Below are positions 44,325 to 51,976 of a stretch of 64,000 nucleotides of DNA, piece after piece. Each line of letters opens with the position of its first letter. The first letter of the stretch is position 1. The notes below the pieces were generated by a model. That model worked only from the letters and a program-made list of their open reading frames with translations, was not told the DNA's origin and searched no databases. The DNA lies in contig CAYYXG010000003.1 of NCBI GenBank assembly GCA_964475595.1, positions 137,718-201,717 on the forward strand, given 5' to 3'. The stretch is from RGEC01 sp964475595. Lineage in GTDB: Bacteria; Bacteroidota; Bacteroidia; NS11-12g; UBA955. Made by a program: the position numbers and the translations under genes.

Positions 44325-45076
44325 CCATACGTGCCATACAGTCCAACATCTTATGGGAAAACCCTAAGGGTAATCTAGAAAAACTATCCACTCTGCTGAA
44401 AGATTCAGAGGATGGTGAGCTGGTAATATTACCCGAAATGTTTGCCACCGGTTTCACCATGCGGCCCACAGAAATGGCCCAGTCCATGGATGGTGAAATT
44501 GTTACTTGGATGAAAGAAAACAGCCAGGAAAAGATGATTTGCGGTACTGTGGCCATTGCAGAAGGAGGCAATTACTACAATCGTTTTCTGGCTTGCTACG
44601 GCGGTGAGGTTATTGCCCTATATGACAAGCGGCATCTATTTAGTTATGCCGGGGAGGATAAATACTATACAGCAGGTAACAGCCAGACTGTATTTACCTA
44701 CAAGGGTTGGAAAATCAAACCACTTATATGTTATGATTTGCGTTTTCCGGTGTGGTGCAGAAATACGGTTGAGGCGGATTTAATGATTTTTTGTGCAAAC
44801 TGGCCTGCAGTCAGGATTCAGGCATGGAATGCACTATTGACTGCAAGGGCTATCGAAAACCAGTGTTTTGTGGTGGGAGTGAACAGGGTAGGGGTTGATG
44901 GCGCAGATAATCCGCACAGCGGATGTACTCAGGTATTTGACGCAGTCGGAAATAGTATGATTCATTTGGGCGAAACAGAAATCAGCGAAACAGTCGTTTT
45001 GGAAAAAGAAAAACTTCATTTGATTAAAATGAAGTTTCCTTTCCTGGCTGATGCAGACAGATTTAATTGTCTTTAA
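44312..45076 (+). CDS. Omega-amidase, nitrilase superfamily (YafV-like)
   Basis: 254 residues. Nitrilase catalytic triad: Glu in VILPEMFATGF, Lys in LYDKRHLFSYAGEDKYY and Cys in LICYDLRFPVWCRN. YafV/NIT2-type enzymes hydrolyse alpha-ketoglutaramate, the product of glutamine transamination, to 2-oxoglutarate and ammonia, pulling the transaminase reaction. The start lies inside the aminotransferase gene, a strong sign of coupled expression and function. Confidence 0.9.
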   Translation: MQTLTIRAIQSNILWENPKGNLEKLSTLLKDSEDGELVILPEMFATGFTMRPTEMAQSMDGEIVTWMKENSQEKMICGTVAIAEGGNYYNRFLACYGGEVIALYDKRHLFSYAGEDKYYTAGNSQTVFTYKGWKIKPLICYDLRFPVWCRNTVEADLMIFCANWPAVRIQAWNALLTARAIENQCFVVGVNRVGVDGADNPHSGCTQVFDAVGNSMIHLGETEISETVVLEKEKLHLIKMKFPFLADADRFNCL

Positions 45077-45100
45077 AAGCCCATTAATTTGGGTTGATTA

Positions 45101-45325
45101 TTATTGTTGATAATCGTAGAGCAAGTCACACAATTTTACATCGAGAATTGCGCATACTTTTTTCATACGATCAACGGTCATTTTTTCGGGCATTTTTTCA
45201 CACAGAGAATAGGACTGCTGGGTGATGTGTAATTTTTTTGCAATGTACTCTTGGCTAAATCCGCGGGTCGCACGGATAGATCTGATTTTTTCTGAGAGAG
45301 TAGGCTTGTTGCTGGCTTTCATCAT
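45101..45325 (-). CDS. XRE-family helix-turn-helix regulator
   Basis: 74 residues, a single HTH_3-type domain: LSEKIRSIRATRGFSQEYIAKKLHITQQSYSLCEK with the recognition helix around QQSYSLCE, then a short helix. No sensor or dimerisation extension is present. Target genes unknown; the small size and isolated position suggest autoregulation or control of the flanking region. Confidence 0.82.
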   Translation of the reverse strand: MMKASNKPTLSEKIRSIRATRGFSQEYIAKKLHITQQSYSLCEKMPEKMTVDRMKKVCAILDVKLCDLLYDYQQ

Positions 45326-45531
45326 GTTTTTATTTGCGGTGCAAAGTAAATATCACAATACAAGTATGTATAGTACTTCACAATGCGTTGTTGTTTGTTC
45401 CTATTTTATTAATTTAATCATATGAAAACCAATCACATGGTGTTTTTCACATAAATTATTATACGAATATAGTGTGTTGATTTTATTTTCCAAAAAATAT
45501 TTTTATGATAATAATCAATATGTAATTTTCA
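45326..45531. other. AT-rich intergenic region between prfB end and the XRE gene
   Basis: 206 nt, strongly AT-rich, no coding evidence. It must hold the prfB 3' end and the XRE promoter. A short inverted repeat AAGTA/TACTT with 7-nt spacing (45362-45366 and 45374-45378) is a candidate operator. The best -7 match on the minus strand (TTACTTTG) has one mismatch. No convincing terminator was seen. Confidence 0.5.
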
Positions 45532-46648
45532 TTAATCAATAATTACACCACCTTTTTTCACTTCGCCACCCGCAGCCATTAGGAGATAACTTTTGATAAA
45601 TGGCCACAAATCACCATCCATAACATGTTGGATGTTACTGGTTTCTTCTCCGGTTCGTACATCTTTTACCAATTTATAAGGGTGAAAAACATAGTTTCTA
45701 ATTTGCGAGCCCCATTCAATTTTCATTTTTGAGTCTTCAATAACGGCTCTGGCAGCGTTGCGTTTTTGTATTTCCATTTCATACAAACGGCTTTTAAGCA
45801 TTTGCATAGCACGTTCGCGGTTTGCAAGCTGACTTCTTTCTACCTGACAAACCACCACAATACCGGTGGGGATGTGGGTGAGTTGCACCTTGGTTTCCAC
45901 CTTGTTTACGTTCTGACCTCCGGCACCACCACTTCTGCTGGTTTGTAATTCTACATCTGCCGGTTTAATATCTATTTCAATGCTGTCATCCACCATTGGA
46001 TATACGTAAACACTGGCAAAAGAGGTGTGTCTTCTGGCATTGCTGTCAAATGGGGAAATTCGCACCATGCGGTGAACCCCGTTTTCACCTTTTAAATACC
46101 CAAATGCGAATGAGCCGTCTATTTCCAGACTCACACTTTTTATACCGGCCACTTCACCGTCGGTCCTTTCCAGTTCAGATACTTTGAATCCGTTTTTCTC
46201 GGCCCACATCAGATACATGCGCATCAGAATTTCTGCCCAGTCGCAGCTTTCGGTACCACCGGCGCCGGCATTGATTTCCATTACACAGCCCAAATGGTCT
46301 TCTTCACTTTGCAGCATATTACGGAATTCCAGATCTTCCACAGTCTGACAAAGCAATGCATATTGCTTATCAACCTCCTCCGTTGTGGCTTCGCCTGCTT
46401 CGGCAAATTCTACCAATATGTCTAAATCGTCCAAACCGGAATTGCAGCTTGCATAGGCATCTGTCCAGCTTTTCTTTTCTTTAAGTTTTTTAAGGTGCGC
46501 CTCCGCTTTTTTGGGGTCATCCCAAAAAGTAGGATCCAATGTACGTTCTTCTGCGTCGGCTATTTCGGCAATCTTTCTATCGATGTCAAAGATACCTCCT
46601 CAGGGCTTCTACACGGCCCCTTATATCTTTATGCTGATCAGTATTCAT
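45532..46648 (-). CDS. prfB: Peptide chain release factor 2 (programmed +1 frameshift)
   Basis: RF2 reads UGA and UAA stop codons. The gene needs a +1 frameshift: the first 20 codons from the ATG at 46648 (M-N-T-D-Q-H-K-D) end CTT TGA, and the second frame begins GAC at 46587, giving about 371 residues. The main part has the stop-recognition tripeptide in RISPFDSNARRHTSF and the catalytic GGQ in SRSGGAGGQNVNKVET. An AGGAGG lies 3 nt before the shift codon CTT. The product autoregulates its own synthesis, because low RF2 favours the shift. A TATCTTTG box ends 4 nt before the ATG. Confidence 0.96.
46585..46600 (-). promoter_or_regulatory. prfB programmed frameshift site
   Basis: On the minus strand: AGGAGG TAT CTT TGA C. 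It differs from the E. coli site only in the purine stretch (AGGGGG there). Stop codon at 46586-46588; the Shine-Dalgarno-like hexamer at 46595-46600 stimulates slippage on CTT. Confidence 0.95.
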
Positions 46649-46652
46649 ATTG

Positions 46653-46660
46653 CAAAGATA
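46653..46660 (-). promoter_or_regulatory. prfB -7 box (TATCTTTG)
   Basis: Perfect TAnnTTTG on the minus strand, 4 nt from the ATG; predicts a leaderless prfB mRNA. Confidence 0.55.
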
Positions 46661-46676
46661 CGTTTATTTGGCGGTT

Positions 46677-48002
46677 TTAGTTGGCGGATACTGCCCCAAC
46701 TGCTTTTTGGAAAACCTCAAGACAGCGTTTTCTGGCCACATCATGCTCCACAATGGGTCTCGCGTATTGCAAAGTGTTCCATTCGGGCACCCATTGTTTG
46801 ATATAGTTGAGTTGGGGGTCGAACTTCTGGGTTTGCAGAGTGGGATTAAACACCCTGAAATACGGCGCTGCATCTACGCCTGAACCCGCAGCCCACTGCC
46901 ATCCACCATTGTTACTGGCCAGTTCAAAATCGAGCAGGTGACGGGCAAACCATGCTTCCCCCCAACGCCAGTCTATTAAAAGGTGCTTGGTGAGAAAACT
47001 GGCCACGATCATTCGTACCCTGTTGTGCATGAAACCGGTAGAGAGGAGTTCGCGCATCCCGGCGTCAACAATGGGATAGCCGGTCTGACCTTGGCACCAT
47101 TTATCAAAATCATCGGGATTATTTCGCCATTCTATGTTATCGTAGCGGGGCTTGAAAGAATGGGAAACTACCTGAGGGAAATGCCATAAAATTTGCATAT
47201 AAAACTCACGCCATATCAGTTCATTGAGAAATTTTTCAGACAAAGAGCTGGCCGTTTTTGTTAGTTTACGAATACTAACGGTGCCAAACCGCAGATGCAC
47301 CCCCATGCGGCTGGTTCCCTGTATGGAAGGAGTATCACGATCCTGCGCATATTGTTTGATGATGTTTTCATTGGGGATTTTTCCGGGAAAAGTGAATTCT
47401 GCTGTAGAAAAACCCATTTCAGATAGCGACGGCATGGTATGATTTTGCGCTTTAACCATATTTTGAAGCATTGTTTCACTGGGAAACGAATTCAGCATTT
47501 CCGTTGTGAAATTATTTTTCCAGCGCCTGCTGTAGGGGGTATACACGGTGTATGGTTTACCATCATCCTTCACTACTTCAGAGCATTCAAAAATTACCTG
47601 ATCTTTATATTGGTAGAATCTGGTTCCATACTTGTTACAGTGTTCTGCGATTTCTCTATCCCGTTGAAGCGCATAGGGTTCATAATCTTTATTGCTGTAC
47701 ACATTTTGTACATCTCCGGATAGTAGCAATGTTTCCCATATTTCATGAGGTTTTCCATAATAAACCCACAAGTCACTCCCATTTGCCTGCAGGGTCTTTT
47801 TAATTTCGCTAAGGATACTGTATATAAATGACACCCTTCGGTCTAGCGGATTATCCAGTTTATCTAATATATCCCTATCAAAAATAAAAATGGGTTTTAC
47901 CGGCAATCCCGATTCCAGTGCTCTAAACAGGCCGTGGTTGTCATCCAGTCTGAGGTCTCGGCGAAACCAGAAAATGTTGTGTTTAATGGGTAAAGATGTC
48001 AT
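46677..48002 (-). CDS. phr: Deoxyribodipyrimidine photo-lyase (class I CPD photolyase/cryptochrome family)
   Basis: 441 residues. N-terminal antenna domain: FWFRRDLRLDDNHGLFRAL, KPIFIFDRDIL and FQYKDQVIFE-like strand. FAD/catalytic domain: NELIWREFYMQILWHFP, GYPIVDAGMRELLSTGFMHNR, RMIVASFLTKHL, WAAGSGVDAAPYFRVFNP. Repairs UV dimers using blue light and FADH-. The start overlaps the SDR gene upstream by 20 nt, so both form one operon, divergent from a B12-binding MerR regulator. Confidence 0.95.
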   Translation of the reverse strand: MTSLPIKHNIFWFRRDLRLDDNHGLFRALESGLPVKPIFIFDRDILDKLDNPLDRRVSFIYSILSEIKKTLQANGSDLWVYYGKPHEIWETLLLSGDVQNVYSNKDYEPYALQRDREIAEHCNKYGTRFYQYKDQVIFECSEVVKDDGKPYTVYTPYSRRWKNNFTTEMLNSFPSETMLQNMVKAQNHTMPSLSEMGFSTAEFTFPGKIPNENIIKQYAQDRDTPSIQGTSRMGVHLRFGTVSIRKLTKTASSLSEKFLNELIWREFYMQILWHFPQVVSHSFKPRYDNIEWRNNPDDFDKWCQGQTGYPIVDAGMRELLSTGFMHNRVRMIVASFLTKHLLIDWRWGEAWFARHLLDFELASNNGGWQWAAGSGVDAAPYFRVFNPTLQTQKFDPQLNYIKQWVPEWNTLQYARPIVEHDVARKRCLEVFQKAVGAVSAN

Positions 48003-48885
48003 GAAGTGCAGATTGCAATGTCGGATAATGATAACGAAATCCGGTGCCTAAAAGTTTTTCAGCACTTACTCGTTGGTTCACACAGGCCAGGGTGCCCATT
48101 TCGCCCAGCATTGCTTTTAATACAAAACACGGAATATTGGGATGCAAGGTTTTGATACCCCGGGCCATATCTATATGGTTCACAAGTTGCCTCATGGAAA
48201 CATACTCGGGAGCAACCGCATTCCATACATCAGACGTTTTATGGTTCATCAAATGAAGGTAAATTCTGCAGAGATCGTGGATATGCACCCAGCTGAGAAA
48301 GTTGTTTGGATGCCCTGTAGTCGGTATCACCCTTACCTTTTCTGTCATAAGCATTTTCTTTAAAAAACCTTCGTTTTTTTCCAGAACTACCGGGGTTCTG
48401 ATTATTTGTGTTATGCAATCATTTTTTTGCCATTCTTCAGTCACAGATTCCCAAGCCCGACAAACATGGGCTAAAAAATGATGTCCGGCACCATCGTTTT
48501 CATTCCATAATGTGGGCGAGGGGTTTGCATAATAATCCGTTCCCGAGGCGGTTATGTAGGTTTTCGGTATGTTGTTTTGTTCTTTAAGTTTTTGAAGTAA
48601 AAATCGCGATGTTTCCGTGCGGCTCTCCAGTATTTCCCTTTTATATCGCTGATTCCAGCGATGGGCTCCCACATTGGCTCCCGCCAGATGTATCACCACA
48701 TCGATGGGTTGTGTAAGATTTTCAGGAAAAATTCCCCTTTTTATGTTCCAGAAAAAAACCTTTTGTTTAACATTTTGTTTAATAAGCGAAGTGGTCAAAA
48801 TCATGACATCCATGCCATTTTCTTTTAACATGGAAATAAGTTTTTTTCCGAGCATTCCGGTGCCTCCGGTAACTAAAATATTCAT
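47983..48885 (-). CDS. TIGR01777-type SDR/epimerase (YfcH-like)
   Basis: 300 residues. NAD(P)-binding motif MNILVTGGTGMLGKKLIS, DVVIHLAGANVGAHRWNQRYKREILESR (family signature), and the catalytic segment ASGTDYYANPSPTLWNEND. The C-terminal DUF1731-like part is GTLACVNQRVSAEKLLGTGFRYHYPTL. Function is unknown for the family. It is the first gene of the SDR-phr operon; only 6 nt separate its start from that of the divergent regulator. An association of such SDRs with photolyases recurs in bacteria. Confidence 0.9.
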   Translation of the reverse strand: MNILVTGGTGMLGKKLISMLKENGMDVMILTTSLIKQNVKQKVFFWNIKRGIFPENLTQPIDVVIHLAGANVGAHRWNQRYKREILESRTETSRFLLQKLKEQNNIPKTYITASGTDYYANPSPTLWNENDGAGHHFLAHVCRAWESVTEEWQKNDCITQIIRTPVVLEKNEGFLKKMLMTEKVRVIPTTGHPNNFLSWVHIHDLCRIYLHLMNHKTSDVWNAVAPEYVSMRQLVNHIDMARGIKTLHPNIPCFVLKAMLGEMGTLACVNQRVSAEKLLGTGFRYHYPTLQSALHDIFTH

Positions 48886-48891
48886 ATCACA

Positions 48892-49857
48892 ATGAGTGCC
48901 AAAGAAACAACCAACAATCCAAATATGTTCGATCCCAAAAAATCTAAAAAAGATTATCGGGATAAATACTTCATCAAAGATATTGAGAACATTACCGGGA
49001 TTAAAGCCTACACCCTAAGAATTTGGGAGCAACGCTATGACATGCTCACCCCAAAACGCACCGATACCAACATCCGATATTATGAAGAAGACGATCTGAA
49101 ATACCTGATGAATGTGAGCATTTTGAATGCCAATGGATTTAAAATCAGCAAGATTGCTAAAATGAGCAGGGAAGAGGTGCAAAGTCAGACGCTATCCATC
49201 AGCGAAGGCAGCAGCAAATATGAGAATCAGATTCAGGCCCTCACAACCGCCATGTTATCTTTCGATGAAAAAGAATTTAATAAGATTCTCAGCATCAGCA
49301 TACTGAAGGTTGGCATGGAAGAAACCGTAACACAAATTATTTTTCCGTTCATGCAGCATGTTGGTGTATTGTGGCTGAGCGGCAGTATTCATGTAGCCCA
49401 CGAACATTTTATTACCAATATCATCCGGCAGCGGATGTATGTATCGCTGGATCAGATCAATCCCAATCTTTCGCCATTGTCCAAAAAGTTTCTGTTGTTT
49501 GTTCCCAATGGTGAAAACCACGACCTCAGTTTACTTTTTGCCGCCTACATGCTTAAGACCAAAGGACAGCAGGTGATTTATCTGGGTACTTCCACGCCAT
49601 TGGAGGATTTGAATAAAGTGTTCAAACTACACAAACCCGATGCGGTTTTTTGTGCTATTACGGGCAGCAATTCGCAGGTGCCCATTCAGGTTTATGTGCA
49701 CAGCTTACAAAGAACTTTCCCCGGTACCCCCGTGCTATTGACCGGAAAGCAGGTAATCAGAAGAAGGGACCTGAAATTGCCTCCGGGCATCCGCGTGGTC
49801 TCCTCTCCGGATGAGTTTAATGAAGCCATTGAAGAGATTACAGAGCAAAACGGCTGA
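48892..49857 (+). CDS. MerR-family regulator with B12-binding domain (CarH/LitR-like)
   Basis: 321 residues. A MerR HTH at about 25-95 (YFIKDIENITGIKAYTLRIWEQRY, NIRYYEEDDLKYL), then the helical B12 cap domain (about 110-185; VGVLWLSGSIHVAHEHF, with Trp161) and a Rossmann B12-binding domain with the lower-ligand motif GENHDLSLL (Glu208, His210), VIYLGTSTPLEDL and AITGSNSQVP. CarH/LitR use adenosylcobalamin as a light sensor to derepress photolyase and carotenoid genes. Here the residue after Trp161 is Leu, where Thermus CarH has His132 (as I recall). Divergent from SDR-phr by 6 nt, so it probably represses that operon and itself. Confidence 0.9.
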   Translation: MSAKETTNNPNMFDPKKSKKDYRDKYFIKDIENITGIKAYTLRIWEQRYDMLTPKRTDTNIRYYEEDDLKYLMNVSILNANGFKISKIAKMSREEVQSQTLSISEGSSKYENQIQALTTAMLSFDEKEFNKILSISILKVGMEETVTQIIFPFMQHVGVLWLSGSIHVAHEHFITNIIRQRMYVSLDQINPNLSPLSKKFLLFVPNGENHDLSLLFAAYMLKTKGQQVIYLGTSTPLEDLNKVFKLHKPDAVFCAITGSNSQVPIQVYVHSLQRTFPGTPVLLTGKQVIRRRDLKLPPGIRVVSSPDEFNEAIEEITEQNG

Positions 49858-50890
49858 TATCCGTTTCCGGATAAAGTTTTTCCCCATAGCATAAAAAATC
49901 TGCCATCATTGGTGAAAGCCAGGGAATGAGACTGCTTCCTTTGCTCCCCAGCCCGTTGTATATATAAATGCCTTTTTCAGAGTGATGCGCTCCCAAATAT
50001 GGACGACGGCCTTCCACCGTAGGCCTTACGCCGCGTCTGTGTTTAATCAGTTTAAATGAGGCATTGGTCCAGGACCTAAGTTGTTGAATTAAAATTTCAG
50101 CATCTGCAGGTTTGGGAGTTGTATCCAGACTGCCTTTGTGAAAGGTGCTGCCGGCAAGCCAGTTGCCATTGCCATCGGGTACCAGCCAGGTACGGTTTTT
50201 ATAAAGTGCAGTGGGCAAGGTATCTTGGAATGATAGGGTCAGTATGTCGCCTGCCGTGGGATGAAAGTGCAGATGTTTGAACCAGGGGTTTTCCATCGCC
50301 TTGATTCCTTCGCAGAAAACAACACCGCCAACAGATTCTCCGCCATAATGCCGGTTTCCCGATATTCCTTCAAGCGCAGTATAGTCAAAAGCTTCATTGC
50401 GTACATCTATGCTCAATCGGAGCCAGGCGATGGCGGAATCCAGAAATACGCGGGTATCCAACCGTGCGCATTGTAAAATGGGCGTATAGCCGAAAGGAGC
50501 ATTAATCCCGGATAAGGATTCGTGGCTAACCGGAAGTAACCAATGATGGATTTCAGGTGCGGCAGACCGCTTTTGCCAGAATAATCCGGTGTCTTCATTG
50601 GGATGAATCTGATAACCAGAAAGCGGCTGATAAAAGGCGGATTGAAGTTGATTCTCCCATTTTTTATACCATTGGCTGATGAGGGGGAAAATGGTATTTC
50701 CCATCCAGGTGGAACGAACGCCTTTGGGTACGATAGGGTGTATGATTCCGGCCGCTACACGACTGCTGTCGGAGGGTTGATGGTTATCATACAGCACCAC
50801 GTGTTTTCCCCTGCTAACCAGTTCCAGTGCCAGAGAAACTCCGGCAAGTCCGGCACCCACAATGATATAATCTGTTTTTTTTCCGGTCAA
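49838..50890 (-). CDS. FAD-dependent oxidoreductase (DadA/glycine-oxidase-like)
   Basis: 350 residues. N-terminal dinucleotide-binding motif YIIVGAGLAGVSLALELVSRGKHVVLYD, SRVAAGIIHPIVPKG, HPTAGDILTLSF, and the C-terminal FAD contact RGVRPTVEGRRPYLG...IYIYNGLGSKGSSLIPWL. The DAO fold oxidises amino acids or amines, or serves tRNA modification in MnmC; the substrate is not determinable. It converges with the MerR gene (20-nt overlap) and is divergent from a beta-barrel gene. Confidence 0.85.
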   Translation of the reverse strand: MTGKKTDYIIVGAGLAGVSLALELVSRGKHVVLYDNHQPSDSSRVAAGIIHPIVPKGVRSTWMGNTIFPLISQWYKKWENQLQSAFYQPLSGYQIHPNEDTGLFWQKRSAAPEIHHWLLPVSHESLSGINAPFGYTPILQCARLDTRVFLDSAIAWLRLSIDVRNEAFDYTALEGISGNRHYGGESVGGVVFCEGIKAMENPWFKHLHFHPTAGDILTLSFQDTLPTALYKNRTWLVPDGNGNWLAGSTFHKGSLDTTPKPADAEILIQQLRSWTNASFKLIKHRRGVRPTVEGRRPYLGAHHSEKGIYIYNGLGSKGSSLIPWLSPMMADFLCYGEKLYPETDISRFAL

Positions 50891-50918
50891 GTTGTAATTT
50901 GCAGCAAATTTCCTGCAA

Positions 50919-51545
50919 ATGATGCGAATACGAATAAGTTTTTTCCTGGGTCTTGCTTTGGCAGTTTGTAGGGTTGATGCCCAAGAAGGGAAAGGGGCTT
51001 TTTCTTCTGCCTTGCATGCGGCGCTAAACGTCTGTCAGATTGATGGTGATGGTGCTTCCGGTTTTAACAAGTTTGGCTACACATTGGGCACTACAATAGC
51101 CCAGAATTTGGGTAATGGATGGCAGTATGAAACGGGTGTTGCATTCAGTGAGCGGGGTTCGCGATATCCGTTCAATCCTGATTTGCCCGGTAAATCAGCA
51201 TTTCATTACCGTTATCAAATGCTGGATATTCCGCTTTTTGTAAATAAAAACTTGGATTCCCGCTGGCTGGCCGGTGCCGGTGTCAGAACTACCTACCTCA
51301 TCAAAGGGCAGGAGACAGAGGGTATTCATCTGCATGTTCAAGAGGACAGTCGTAAGACCGGCATGCTGATTTGTGCAAAAGTGCAATACCGGAGTAGTAA
51401 ATCGCTCAGTTACCGTCTTGAATATCAATATGGGCTGGTGTCTGTTTCTAATGCTTCGGCAGGCAGTTTGTTTTTTCCTACCGGGGCATATCATAACGTC
51501 ATAGCTGCAGGCATTCAATATTCAGTATCTTCGGGGGCTAAATGA
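50919..51545 (+). CDS. Outer-membrane beta-barrel protein (PorT-like family)
   Basis: 208 residues. Signal peptide IRISFFLGLALAVCRVDAQ, then alternating amphipathic strands (YTLGTTIAQNLGNGWQYETGVAF, MLDIPLFVNKNL, WLAGAGVRTTYLI, SYRLEYQYGLVSVS). The pattern of a domain with the strand FSERGSRY and LDIPLF is that of small barrels of the PorT/OmpW-like group. Two ATGs (50919, 50922) are possible. The end overlaps the next gene by 4 nt (ATGA), so it is co-transcribed with the lipoprotein and glycosyltransferase that follow. Confidence 0.78.
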   Translation: MMRIRISFFLGLALAVCRVDAQEGKGAFSSALHAALNVCQIDGDGASGFNKFGYTLGTTIAQNLGNGWQYETGVAFSERGSRYPFNPDLPGKSAFHYRYQMLDIPLFVNKNLDSRWLAGAGVRTTYLIKGQETEGIHLHVQEDSRKTGMLICAKVQYRSSKSLSYRLEYQYGLVSVSNASAGSLFFPTGAYHNVIAAGIQYSVSSGAK

Positions 51546-51976
51546 ATCGGTATTTAGTTTGGGGTATTATTCTTTGTTTTTGGTCCTGTGGGGAAGTGAA
51601 AACACAGAAAACGCCTAATGAGATCAGGCAATTACTTATACTGCAACAGGAGGCCTGGAATGCGGGAAATATTGAAGAATTTATGGAGGGATATCATCGC
51701 GATTCGAGCATGCAATTTATCGGTGCAAAAGGGGTGAGATACGGCTGGCTTGCCACATTGAATGCCTACAAAAAGCATTATCCGGATAAGGCCAGCATGG
51801 GACAGCTTTCATTCGATATTGACACCATCGAAATGCTGGATCAATCCGGTGAAATTGGCCACGCTAACGGGCGATGGAAGCTGATTCGCACCCAAGATAC
51901 TCCGTCCGGACATTTTAGTCTTATTACCCGGAAAATTTCAGGCAAACATAAAATCATCATAGACCATACATGGTAA
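51542..51976 (+). CDS. SnoaL/DUF4440-like lipoprotein
   Basis: 144 residues. A short lipoprotein signal (IILCFWSCGEVK, Cys16) is followed by an NTF2-like fold: EIRQLLILQQEAWNAGNIEEFMEGYH, GWLATLNAYKKHYP and HFSLITRKISGKHKIIIDHT. This family contains secreted small proteins of unknown ligand or enzymatic activity. The overlap at both ends (4 nt upstream, 7 nt downstream) places it in the operon 50919-53442. Confidence 0.82.
   Translation: MNRYLVWGIILCFWSCGEVKTQKTPNEIRQLLILQQEAWNAGNIEEFMEGYHRDSSMQFIGAKGVRYGWLATLNAYKKHYPDKASMGQLSFDIDTIEMLDQSGEIGHANGRWKLIRTQDTPSGHFSLITRKISGKHKIIIDHTW

Noticed and set aside
45362..45378. Inverted repeat AAGTA/TACTT as the XRE operator
   Set aside because: Only 5 bp in an AT-rich region; mentioned as a candidate but too weak for its own feature.
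45532..46588. prfB as a frameshifted pseudogene or as a short gene from an ATG-less start
   Set aside because: The in-frame TGA is the programmed site, with AGGAGG and CTT TGA C intact.
50889..50901. Promoter box TAATTTG before the beta-barrel gene
   Set aside because: One base short of TAnnTTTG and no TTG at the right distance; left out.
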